NCBI GenBank assembly: GCA_037127255.1
Contig: JBANSL010000020.1
Location: 59,531,598 to 59,595,597, forward strand
Reading direction: 5' to 3'
Source: Persicaria tinctoria
Taxonomy: Eukaryota > Streptophyta > Magnoliopsida > Caryophyllales > Polygonaceae
Length of the DNA stretch: 64,000 nt
Positions 29,157 through 39,113 of this stretch are shown here, piece after piece. A program made the position numbers and the translations under genes. Position 1 is the first letter of the stretch, and the number at the start of each line of letters is the position of its first letter. Under the pieces are notes generated by a model. That model was not told the origin of the DNA and did no database searches. It saw only the letters and a list, made by a program, of their open reading frames with translations.

Positions 29157-30182
29157 TTAAGATTGCATAGCATGCTGCCAGTGAGGGTGTTTTGAGGCTT
29201 GGTGGAATAAGCGAGGTTCAGGGTGAGCAAGGAGGGCTAGTGGTAGCGGGTATTTGGTGGCGGAAAAGGCTTTGGGTTTTAGATCATTGGTGCGAGCTCG
29301 CGTGGACATGGGATGGCTGGAGGAATCCGAAGCACGGAACCAAGTGGGATGAGCAGGGGCGGGAGGCGGTGGAGGTGAGGGAGAGGGAGATGGGAGTGCA
29401 GCGGGGCTGTGAGGAGTGCTTGAGGACGATACAGAGTCAGAGCTAGCGGAAACCGAGGGCTGAGGTATGGGCGAAGACACAAGGGAGGACGAGACGGGGG
29501 ACACAGCTGAGGAGGGTGAGACAACGGGGGATGCTGCCAAGTCAATAGGAGGGACGACAAGGGGTGATGGTGGGGATGACGTCGAACTGGATTCGGCAGT
29601 AGCGAGGCCGGGGGGAGACACCGATGGAAGGGCTGGGCTCACAAGTGAGGAGCCGGCAGCCTGCTGGAGAATGGCAATAGGGGAAGAGGTGATAGGAGCG
29701 ACGGCAGGACAAGACACCGGAGCCGAGTAGGGGAATGTGGACTCATCGAAGACTACGTAGCGTGAGATGTAGACCCGATTTGTAGGAGTGTGAAGACAAA
29801 GGTAGCCCTTGTGTTTGGTGCTGTATCCCAAGAAAATGCAAGGTAAGGAGCGAAACTCAAGTTTGGAGTGAGTGTAGGGTCGGAGAAAGGGATATCACAG
29901 GCAACCGAAGGACTTTAAAAACCCATAGTCCGGAACCTTGTTGTATAGGACCTCAAAGGGAGACTTGTGTTTGAGGATGGGAGTGAGAGTTCGGTTGGAG
30001 AGATACACAGATGTGTGAAAGGCATATTCCCAGAAGTGTTTGGGTAAATTGGCATGAGCTAGAAGGGCAAGACCTTTCTCAACAATTGATCGATTGCGAC
30101 GCTCAGAGGTGCCATTCTGTTGAGGTGTATATGGACATGACACACGATGTCGAATGCCCAAAGTGTCTAGGTAGGAGGACAC
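29157..30182 (-). pseudogene. Copia integrase C-terminal part and linker (nonsense codons)
   Basis: This continues the integrase core with CPYTPQQNGTSERRNRSI, including the glutamate-containing catalytic region, and the HFWEYAFHTSVYLSNR stretch. A stop TGA at 29895-29897 follows KSFGCL. Beyond it the frame stays open through FLGYSTKHKGY and a long Ser/Pro-rich linker to a TAA at 29157-29159. Confidence 0.85.
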
Positions 30183-32079
30183 ATTGCGATGCTCCCCTCC
30201 CAGTCGGTTTTAAAGGCTTTGATTGTGGTGGAGAATTGTGTTTGAATCATTTTAATGAACAATTGGAAAGTAGAATAAACCTGAGCTTTATTGGATAAAA
30301 AATAGATCCAAGTAAACTTGGTACAATCATCAATAAAAGTAATATAGTATTTCTTTCCGGACAAGGAAGACACCGACGAAGGACCCCAGACATCCGAGTG
30401 AACGAGGTCAAACGGATGATCGGCAGCAGTGGTGCGACTTGGGAGTGGCAAGCGGTGACTCTTGCCTAACTGACAAGACGAGCAGACGGAAGCCAATTTG
30501 TGGGAGGAGACAGGTAATTTATGACTTGAGAGTAGACGACGTAGGACGGACTCGTGAGGGTGAGCAAGGCGGTGATGCCAGCATTCAGCCGAAGCACGCT
30601 CACCAAGGAAGACTGGTGGATGACTCGAGTGCTCAGGTTGACGGGGAAGATGGTAGAGGCCATTTTCAACGGTTCCGCTTAGAAGTGTCTGACCCTGCAG
30701 GTTCTTAATCGCACATGAATTAGCATGAAATTCAACAAAGGCATTGTTATCTCGGCATAACTGAGAAACGCTTAATAAATTTCTTGCAATTTTGGGGACA
30801 AACGGGACATTGTTTAATTTAAGGGCTTTGGAAGCATGCGGAACAGAAAGAACAGAACGCCCTGAACGAGCAATGGGAAGGGACATACCGTTCCCGGCAA
30901 CTAGGTTGTCGGTGCCATTGTAGGGAGAGTGCAACTGGAAGCCATTGAGATCAGCAGTGACATGGTTGCTGGCGCCGGAGTCGACAATCCAAGGATCTGT
31001 GAGCTCGGACTGGGACGCAGCAGAATAGGCAGATTTGTTGGAGCCATCAGATCGGGCAAGAGCCTCTTGGGCGAGACGATGGGTCACTGGAAACTCCGAT
31101 AAGTTCAGGCGTTGAAAGCAATTGAAGGCCTCATGGCCTTGCTTGGAGCAGATCTGACAGGTCGGGCGGTTGCGGTTAGAGGTGTTGGAGGAAGGAGCGC
31201 CACCAGTAGAAGATCCAGGAGAGTTGCTACGAGGACGGTCAGTGGATGAGCGACCACGGCCTCGGCCTCGGCCTCGATCACGCCCCCGGGTTGCAGCGAT
31301 GTTGGCAGCGGGCTGATCAAGGTCGACGGTAGGGCGAGAATCTTCCTCCAGGCGCTGCTCCTCTTGCAATAGATGACCAAGCAGTTCATCCGAGGACAAC
31401 GGATCTTTGGAAGGGCAACGGCAGACCGAAAAGATGCGTACTGGGAACCCAGGCCGAACAGAATATATGTGACGAGGTCGGCATCGGAGATGACGACCAG
31501 ACTCTCAGCGAGTTCGTCGGCGATGACGCGCTTCCGCTGGACGTAATCGAGAACAGAGAGACTGCCCTTGGAGAGATTTTGTAGTTGATGCCGGAGATGC
31601 ATCTGACGTGCTCGAGTTTGGGCAGCAAACATCCGAGAGAGGATGTCCCAAGCCTCGGCGGTAGTGGTGGCACGAGCAACGTACCCCAGGATGGGGGTGG
31701 TGAGGGTCGAGCGGATCCACATGAGCACCAATCGGTCCTTGCGAACCCAAGCAAGGTACTCCGGGTTAGGGATGTGCGGAGTACGGGATGGAGACTGTGA
31801 TTCATTGGCAAAGGCAGCCAGGGCAGAGGCCGGGGTGATGTTGGCGGAGGAAAGAGTGTCCTCGGCCGGGGCCGGAATGGTGGCCGGTGGTGGGACTGTT
31901 TGGGTGAGGAAGGAGGCGAGATCGAACGCCTCTAGGGCTGAACGAACAGTAGTTCGCCAGAGCGAGTAGTTGTTGCGATCGAGACGAATCGCGAAGTTGG
32001 GCAGATGAAAGTGAGGCGAGTTGCCATCGGAGGAGGCCGAGAACAACAGTTGGGTGGGGGAAGTAGGTTGAGTCGACAT
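30183..32079 (-). pseudogene. Copia gag, protease and integrase N-terminal part (frameshifted)
   Basis: The gag frame starts at 32079 (MSTQPTSPTQ) and shows the NYSLWRTTV and YVQRKRVIADEL segments of the UBN2/copia gag domain. A frameshift near 31400-31430 moves the reading to another frame. That frame carries the zinc knuckle CQICSKQGHEAFNC, the protease motif IVDSGASNHV (near 30975), the pre-integrase HHRLAHP...CSSCQLGKSH zinc-binding segment and the first integrase catalytic stretch HSDVWGP. A second frameshift near 30190-30205 interrupts integrase after AFKTDW. Not functional as it stands. Confidence 0.9.
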
Positions 32080-32115
32080 CTTGATCGGGAGGATCGAGAG
32101 GTCAGGCTGATACCA

Positions 32116-32270
32116 TGTAAAGATGTGAAGAAGGAGATGTCTTTCTCTGTATTGATTGAACGTATAAGTAGTACATTGTAGGAGAGTTCTAGAATGAAAT
32201 CTTAACAACTAGAAAAAGATAATTACAAAGATTCTATCCTAATACAGAATATACAATATCTTAACTAACA
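32116..32270 (-). repeat. Copia 5' LTR
   Basis: This 155-bp long terminal repeat begins TGTAAAGATGTG and ends TTAACTAACA. It differs from the other LTR by AGGAAA/AGAAAA and a short indel before ATCC. The tRNA primer site lies immediately inside it. Confidence 0.95.
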
Positions 32271-32561
32271 ATTTTAAATAAAGCGTTAAAACCATCTCAA
32301 TTTGGATTTTGGAGTTGGTCTAAGCTTTAGAGGCTTTGATCGATAGCCAACTAATTCAGAAGTTAACGTCGAGATTTGACAAAGGAAACTTCCCTCGTAT
32401 GCATTGGTAAAAAAAATTATTTTTTATAGCAGTAAAATGATTATTTGTCCGATACAGTCCATGTTGACAGAATGTGAAGAAATAAAGAGTCTCACATTGA
32501 AAGGGTACTTGAAACAGTTGAATTATTTGTCTTAAATATAGATTAATAAGTTAGTAGATTA

Positions 32562-35164
32562 CTAGTGTAATACCCGTGCCTTGAAGGTACGGGAGTTTGA
32601 TCCATTTTAATTTGAACATCATTTTATATATCTATATAATACTATATTAATATATATATACGTGTTTACAACAAAAATATGTATAAAGTAGTTTTTTATA
32701 ATTTATAAATTAGTTGGAAAGAGATACGATACAAATTTTGAAAATGATTTAATGAGGTAAAGTAGTAATAATACTCAAACACACCACCTAATATAATTTG
32801 AAATAAATATATAATTATTATCATTAGCATAGATCTAAAAAGTAAAATATAAGCTCCCATACGAATATTAAAAAATCATAAGCACATGATTGTGTGAATA
32901 ATTTTGAAGTTATGTAGATGTACATAACTTATTTATTATTTTCATGAGAATGATGGTTAGAAAGAGAGAGAAATAAATAGTGAAAATAAAGGTAAGATGG
33001 TAAAAAAAAAAGATCCTTAAAGGTAGAAAAGTGATCTAAGAAGCCTCATCCAAGATGCAAAATAAGCATTAGTAATGTTTGTGAGTCTTAAAATATTATT
33101 TATTTTTCGATAGTCATTTAAGATGTCTAAAATAATTAAATTATAAAAAACACTTTTTTGGCTCTAATTGATTTTTATAATTAATTTTTTAAATCGAATA
33201 TTTACAAATTGATTATTACATGTTCGTTGTATGTAGACATTGTGGGGAATATTGCAATCGATTAAATATGATAAATCAAAAATTTCAATATCCAAGAATA
33301 AAATCAGTCAAGACTTGACGAATGTTCAGTGTACGTATACGATTAAAATAGGTCACAAATTGACATACAACATATCAAATTAAATAATATTTTAATATGA
33401 AAATAGGAAACAAATATGTTTAAAATAGGAAACAGATATTTTAAAATTTCAGAATAATATTGACCAATAAGAAAATACCATTTGAATAAAAAATTCAAGT
33501 TTAATTGTGAGCATGACACATCAGCAAAATGATAGTAGAATTAATATTATTAATAGATTACCTATTATCGAAATTAATTTATAAAAATTTTGAGAAAATA
33601 ATATTTTATATAATTTTTACCATCCGAACAAAGCGTGAATGAATATTAAACAACATATTTAGCTAAACGAATAGAGAGTAGAAAATTTTAACATGATTGG
33701 GATAAATGTGATATAATAAACAAATATTTAAATGAATTCAATCCGTTAAGATAATGAATGCAGTCAATCCGAGTACATCTTTGATTAATTTATTTGAAAA
33801 TGACATACTTGCATGCATGGTTGGTGAGAAAATATGAACATATGTGAAAGTTAATTTATGCTCCGTAGCATTTTATAATTGACAATTGGATATGGGTCTA
33901 TGTAGAGTATAAATTTCCAAAAATAAAATCTACCAAGATTCAAATTAAAGTTCAATGTATGTAGACGAATTATGAGAATATTGCAATCGGAAAAAAAAAA
34001 ATGGAAACATGTCTCAATATTTACGGCAATATAACCCAAAAAAAAAAAGGGAATGGATTCAAATCATATTTAAAATAGGAAACAAATATTTTAAAGTTTC
34101 CATAATAATATTGACCAATAAGAAAATCTCATTTGAATAAAAAATTCAACTTTAATTGTGGGCGTGACACGTCAGCAAAATGCCAACAGAATTAGTAATA
34201 GATATATTGCAATCGACAAAAAAAAATGGAAACATGTCTCAATATTTACGGCAATATAATCGAAAAAAAAAAGAATGGATTCAAATCATATTTAAAATTG
34301 GAAACAAAAATTTTAAAGTTTCCATAATAATATTGACCAATAAGAAAATCTCATTTGAATAAAAAATTCAACTTTAATTGTGGGCATGACACGTCAGCAA
34401 AATGCTAGCAGAATTAGTAATATTAATAGATAGATAGATTAATAGATAGATAATAGATATATTGCAATCGGAAAAAAAAAAAAAGGAAACATGTCTCAAT
34501 ATTTACGGCAATATAACCGAAAATAAAAAAAAGGAATGGATTCAAATCATATTTAAAATAGAAAACAAATATTTTAAAGTTTCCATAATAATATTGACCA
34601 ATAAGAAAATCTCATTTGAATAAAAAATTCAACTTTAATTGTGGGCGTGACACGTCAGCCAACAGAATTAGTAATAGATATATTGCAATCGACAAAAAAA
34701 ATGGAAATATGTCTCAATATTTACGACAATATAATCGAAAAAAAAGAGAATGGATTCAAATCATATTTAAAATTGGAAACAAATATTTTAAAGTTTCCAT
34801 AATAATATTGACCAATAAGAAAATCTCATTTGAATAAAAAATTCAACTTTAATTGTGGGTGTGACACGTCAGTAAAATGCTAGCAGAATTAGTAATATTA
34901 ATAGATAGATAGATTAATAGATAGATAATAGATATATTGCAATCGGAATAAAAAAATGGAAACATGTCTCAATATTTACGGCAATATAACCGAAAATAAA
35001 AAAAAGGAATGGATTCAAATCATATTTAAAATAGGAAACAAATATTTTAAAGTTTCCATAATAATATTGACCAATAAGAAAATCTCATTTGAATAAAAAA
35101 TTCAACTTTAATTGTGGGCGTGACACATCAGCAAAATGCTAGCAGAATTAGTAATATTAATAGA
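32562..35164 (-). mobile_element. Non-autonomous Helitron with tandemly repeated 5' terminus
   Basis: On the minus strand the element starts A|TCTATTAATATTACTAATTC (35164) and ends with a hairpin (CCCGTACCTT/AAGGCACGGG), then TATTACA and CTAG|T (32562). This gives the A^TC...CTRR^T insertion signature of plant Helitrons, with no target duplication. The 2.6-kb interior is A+T-rich without RepHel coding motifs. Its 5' third is an array of copies of the 5' terminus, annotated separately. Confidence 0.75.
33970..35164 (-). repeat. Tandem array of Helitron 5' ends, five 220-255 bp units
   Basis: The word ATATTGCAATCG recurs near 33972, 34205, 34460, 34680 and 34935, spaced about 233, 255, 220 and 254 bp. 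Each unit then has TGGAAACATGTCTCAATATT, ACCGAAAA, ATTCAAATCATATTTAAAAT, TTTAAAGTTTCCATAATAAT, TGACCAATAAGAAAAT, ATTCAACTTTAATTGTGGG and TGACACGTCAG, closing with AGAATTAGTAAT. Long and short units alternate; the long ones carry GATAGATAGATTAATAGATA at the junction. A diverged sixth copy lies at about 33250-33560. Confidence 0.9.
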
Positions 35165-35165
35165 T

Positions 35166-35356
35166 TTGGTAAATCTAGTTGTTATGATAGCTGCTGGAAA
35201 TTTGTCAATGGAAAACTAAAAGCTCCGAAAAGTTTGGGTCAGTAGCTATTGAATTTCAAATCCTAATTAAACTAAAATTTTATATTTATTTTATTTAAAA
35301 CTATATAATATTAAATCTAAAAGCTTTGAAAAGCTAGCTAATTTGCCAAATGTAGC
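35166..35356. mobile_element. Possible small MITE
   Basis: The left edge TTTGGTAAATCTAG and the minus-strand right edge TTTAGGCTACATTTGGCAAA share TTTGGYAAA. The right edge is close to the left edge of the candidate at 5842. It abuts the Helitron end exactly. No target duplication was identified, so this is tentative. Confidence 0.3.
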
Positions 35357-35624
35357 CTAAAGCGATAAACACGAGTGAGTTGAAGATAATCGATTAGCAT
35401 GCTTGTGTGGGTGAGTTCGAGTTGATCGATTACCATGATCGCGATATCTGGGAGACTGCAATTAGCGTCTATCTCCTAGGGGTGTTGCAGAAGTGTCGGG
35501 CATAACATTTACACTAGTGCTCTCGGTCGTAAATGTGGAGTTTCGGCTTAAGCCTTTTCATCTGTTGGGGGGCCTTTTCATATATGTATATCCGACATTT
35601 ACTACTACTAAAATGGTCGTCAAT

Positions 35625-35778
35625 TGTCGGATGTAAAATCTTTTTTTTTTGGTTCATAGGTAGGTACTTAGGCCATTAAAATATGAGGGAGGGGGATTCG
35701 AACTCGTGACCTATTGGTTACTACATGTCATCCTTACCAGCTAAGATAGTAAGTCTTGACTGTCGGATGTAAAATCTT
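35625..35778 (-). mobile_element. Complete SINE with 18-bp target duplication
   Basis: TGTCGGATGTAAAATCTT is repeated at 35625-35642 and 35761-35778. On the minus strand the 118 bp between have an A-box-like CTTAGCTGGTAAGG, a B box GAGTTCGAATCC about 40 bp later, and end in AACCAAAAAAAA. That is a tRNA-derived head, a short body and a poly(A) tail. It belongs to a different family from the CTCTTTATTTA stubs. Confidence 0.85.
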
Positions 35779-35837
35779 AAAGTGTAAATTTTTGTCAAAA
35801 CCAAAAGCGACCGAGTTAATATGGTCAGCCCATATTT

Positions 35838-37985
35838 TTTTTGGAAGCATGATAAAAATTAGGAAAGCTGTCGCCGACCGGGCTTCTTTCCTAATGCGTC
35901 CGCGCGGACGAGAACACGAAGTTCTTGATCATTCACCAAGCTATTATCGGCAGGGATGCTGTAAGCCAAACGTGCAATCCTGACAACCACCGCATTCGAA
36001 CCCCTGAATATATGACGAATAGCAACATGAGACATAAAATTTAAGTGACTAGTCGTGTCAGCCATCAGCAGCTCAATGTTCCAAAGGCACGACCAATCCT
36101 TCAGGAGAGCCTTTATAATGACCAGACAATCCTCTTCGATTGGAAGGTATTGAATTCCCAGGGCTTTCGCCTTTGCAACACCCATGTGGAGGCCCAAGGC
36201 CTCAGTAAACACCACAGAACTGTTATTACAGCGCCCCGATCCTAAAGAGAAAATATTGCCGTTGTGATCACGAATGACAAACCCGCAGGAGCCTGCCTCA
36301 GGCTGGCAATAGGAACCGTAAAAAATTAGCTTGTAATACCCAGAAGGCGGTTTTTCCCAAACTTGTGTTTTTCGTGAGGTAATTCTTCTCGAACTTGGGT
36401 TAGTATTTTTAGCCGGGGAAGCGTTTATATGGGTCCCAATGTTTTGGTTATCAGTTGTTTTAGTACTTGTAGACCAAGTTTGGTGAGACGAATTGCAGAA
36501 TAAGGCAATCTCATGAGCCGTGATAGATGAAACACGGCTGAAGACAAGCCAGTTCCTGAAAAACCAGAGTCCCCACCAAGCAAAGGCCAAATTACCGATT
36601 GTGTGCTTACCTAGAGATGTATATATATTGTTTGGGATGGTACTAGGTTTAGAGTCAACAGTGATGCCTATTGTATTAGGTTTACGAATCCTAAGAGCCG
36701 AAAGCAGGTCGTTTGTCATGGGGCGTTCCAGCATTAAATGGAATGTAGATTCCGTAGAGCATCCGCAGAAGCTGTAGCCAAATGGTACCGATACATGTGA
36801 CTGTTGTAGTCTATCCGAAGTGGGCGACCCATCGCGAGAGATTTTATGCGGAACATTCAGTTTCCAAAGACAGTTACATTCAAAATTTGGGTCTCCATCG
36901 TGAAGCGGGATGATAGTCGTGGCCGAGCTAGTTGAGAACCAACCGTCCTTACTAGGCCCCCAGAAGAGTCTGTCATTGAAATTGTTATCTGATAATTTAA
37001 TGTCAATAATGTTTGCAATGATGGTTGGGTTTAGTAAACCTTGCAAGTCTGTATGAAGCGCAGAAACATTCCACTTATTATTGCTATCGATAAACCGGTT
37101 AACGAACCAATTGAAAGATTCTACATCAATCGGTTGAAGAGCCAGATCATGTAAGGGGATCTGGCGAGCCCAATTGTCCTTCAAGAAATTAACCGAATGA
37201 CCATTACCGATAGACCATCGAAGGCCTGGTTTAAATAAATGCCTGATAGAGGTGAGCTTGGACCACTGCCACGACGTGTTTCCTTTTTTTTTTTTTTTGT
37301 AATTCATAAGCGTTGTATTTTTCAGATATTTTGTTGTAATTACTTTGACCCAGACGTTATCTGGTTGAGCGATGGTTTTCCAAAGCAACTTCATCTGTAG
37401 AGCAAGATTCATAGTTTCTGTTTTGTATAAGCCAAGTCCGCCCGCTAGAGTATCAGAGCAAATCTTATCCCAGCTGATCAACGAAGTTGACACATGACCT
37501 TTGTTCCAAAAGAATTGCCTGTAAACTGTGTCGAGTTCATGCCGAATCGACGAAGGCATCATAAAGGCCAGCATTAAGAATAACGATTGGGCGCTCAAAT
37601 TTGCTTTAATAAGGACCTTTCGGCCCTCAACAGACAGGGTTGAAACATTCCATTTAGTCAACTGTTGTTTTGCTTAAGTACCACATCTGCGAAAGTATCG
37701 CGATTAACTCTTCCGTTGATGATCGGACATCCCAGGTACTTTTCAAGATTATTTGTCTGTGGAATCCCTAGGGTCGTTGAAACTGTGTGTGAATAGCCGT
37801 GTTTGTCCTCGTGTTAGGAGAAACTTGGAAACTAGACTTGTGTAAATTAACCCTCTAACCCGAGATTTGGCAGAAACTTTGAATAGTATTGGTCAGATTG
37901 TTGCAAGTCGTCTGGTTTATTTTACCGAAGAGCATGATGTCGTCTGCGGAAGCAAACAATGAGATTTTAACCCCACCCCTCCATT
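35838..37985 (-). pseudogene. 5'-truncated LINE (RT C-terminal part and RNase H)
   Basis: The minus-strand frame 37661-35859 (about 600 residues) carries the region downstream of the LINE RT palm: SRDGSPTSDRL, a zinc-binding-like stretch and an RNase H-like domain with FYGSYCQPEAGSCGFVIRDH, EALGLHMGVAKA and HIFRGSN. Upstream (37680-37985), in broken frames, it still shows ASADDIMLF, the RT catalytic site, after which the element stops. The 3' end has a perfect 9-bp stem TTAGGAAAG/CTTTCCTAA (35859-35894), then ATTTTTATC and an A tail. The endonuclease and ORF1 are missing. I could not define the target duplication, so limits are approximate. Confidence 0.85.
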
Positions 37986-38285
37986 AAACCCGCTTCAGCC
38001 AAGTCAGAACTCTCTCTCTTCCTCCTCAATCTCGCCGGAGTTTGGATCGCCTCGCCAATATCGTAATTTCACATTGTCTCCAATAGAGGAATTTCGATTA
38101 ATTGCTTCCCAGTTGCAGAAACCTGAAGCGGAATCAAATTCATTCTCCTCACGCTCGCTCGCTCGCTGGATCTGCACTTCCATCAGGAGGTTTCTCTGAT
38201 TCAATCGGGCGAAAATCTCCTCCTCTCGTAGATTTCGAAATTAATTTCGTAGAGAAATTTAATCTGTTTAAGTTCCTCTTTTACT

Positions 38286-38563
38286 ATGGCGTCCGAGGAT
38301 TACACCGAAAAAAACGCCGTTTTCAGAAAGCTCAAATCCAAATCCAAAAACAAGGTTTAGCTCTTTTTCCTTAATTTTTTTTTGTTTGTATAGTTTTTTT
38401 GCGCATGTGGAGCGCTGGGAGTATGATTCATAGAGATCCGATTCAGAGATGTGTTTTTGATTGCGAGAAATCGGGATGGAATTTGATTCTTTTTGTGGAT
38501 TTTGCTGATCAGATATGCTTCGACTGCAATAAGAAGAATCCGACTTGGGCGTCGGTGACTTAG
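38286..38563 (+). pseudogene. 5' fragment of an ARF-GAP (AGD) gene
   Basis: Exon 1 (38286-38354) encodes MASEDYTEKNAVFRKLKSK..., and exon 2 starts after a consensus AG at 38512 with ICFDCNKKNPTWASVT. This is the start of the ARF-GAP zinc finger (first CxxC of CX2CX16CX2C) as in plant AGD8/9/10-type proteins, which stimulate GTP hydrolysis by ARF GTPases on Golgi vesicles. A TAG at 38561-38563 ends the frame exactly where TYGIFLCIDC should follow. The rest of the gene, including the second CxxC and catalytic arginine, is not in the window. Sequence at about 38000-38285 looks like its 5' UTR/promoter. It is either a pseudogene or a captured or truncated gene fragment. Confidence 0.75.
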
Positions 38564-39047
38564 GCATTTTCCCGTAAGCCATAATGACATGGATGAGATC
38601 ACCTAATCCGATATCATGGTTCATTGTATAGTCTGTATCACTTGATTGGATGCGCCGAATTATTTTATTATTTTTCATAACAAATAGGGTAATTTTATAA
38701 TTGTTTTCAACCGGTAAATCAATGTGGACTATAAAATAGACTATATTAGCGGACTAGAGGATCATCACCGTGAATGATAAGGGGAAATAGGATACCAAAA
38801 GAGAATTGTCTTTGACCTATTTTACGATTTTGTCGTTTCCTGTAGGCCAATTTTGGTAGGTTAAACTTTCTATAAATACTAAAGTAATCATGAACTTTCA
38901 TATCTCATTTCCGTCACTCGATTCTATCTTTATTTTTTATTATAATTTTGATGAATCTATAATTAAAAAAAAAAATTAATGTTATTTTTAAAAAATATTA
39001 TTTATACAATGGTAATTCAAATATGTCAAATATTATTGTCATATCGA
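38564..39047. other. A+T-rich spacer before the LINE
   Basis: No coding continuation of the ARF-GAP fragment is visible here. The sequence becomes strongly A+T-rich from about 38930. Similar A+T-rich DNA continues past the LINE at 46077, as expected for one insertion site. Confidence 0.4.
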
Positions 39048-39113
39048 ATAACTCTTAAATTTTTTATTTTTTATTTTTTTTGATTCGGTAAAAATTCGGG
39101 TGTGACAAAGTCA

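Larger units (their letters stand above)
27523..32275 (-). mobile_element. Ty1/copia LTR retrotransposon, complete structure, broken genes
   Basis: A 5-bp target duplication ATTTT (27523-27527, 32271-32275) flanks two short LTRs (152 and 155 bp) that start TGTAAAG and end CTAACA. In minus-strand order the elements are the 5' LTR (32116-32270), a primer binding site TGGTATCAG complementary to the initiator tRNA-Met 3' end (32107-32115), gag, protease, integrase, RT and RNase H, a polypurine tract (27680-27690) and the 3' LTR (27528-27679). Integrase before RT is the copia order. The LTRs differ by about one substitution and one small indel, implying recent insertion. The coding region nevertheless has two frameshifts and three in-frame stops. 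Confidence 0.96.

Noticed and set aside
29192..29730. Plus-strand frames rich in Gly/Glu
   Set aside because: Antisense shadows of the Ser/Pro-rich linker of the copia polyprotein on the minus strand.
33250..35164. Repeat array considered as a CRISPR-like array or centromeric satellite
   Set aside because: Units are contiguous without spacers and coincide with a Helitron 5' terminus; this is a eukaryotic genome, and the array is short.
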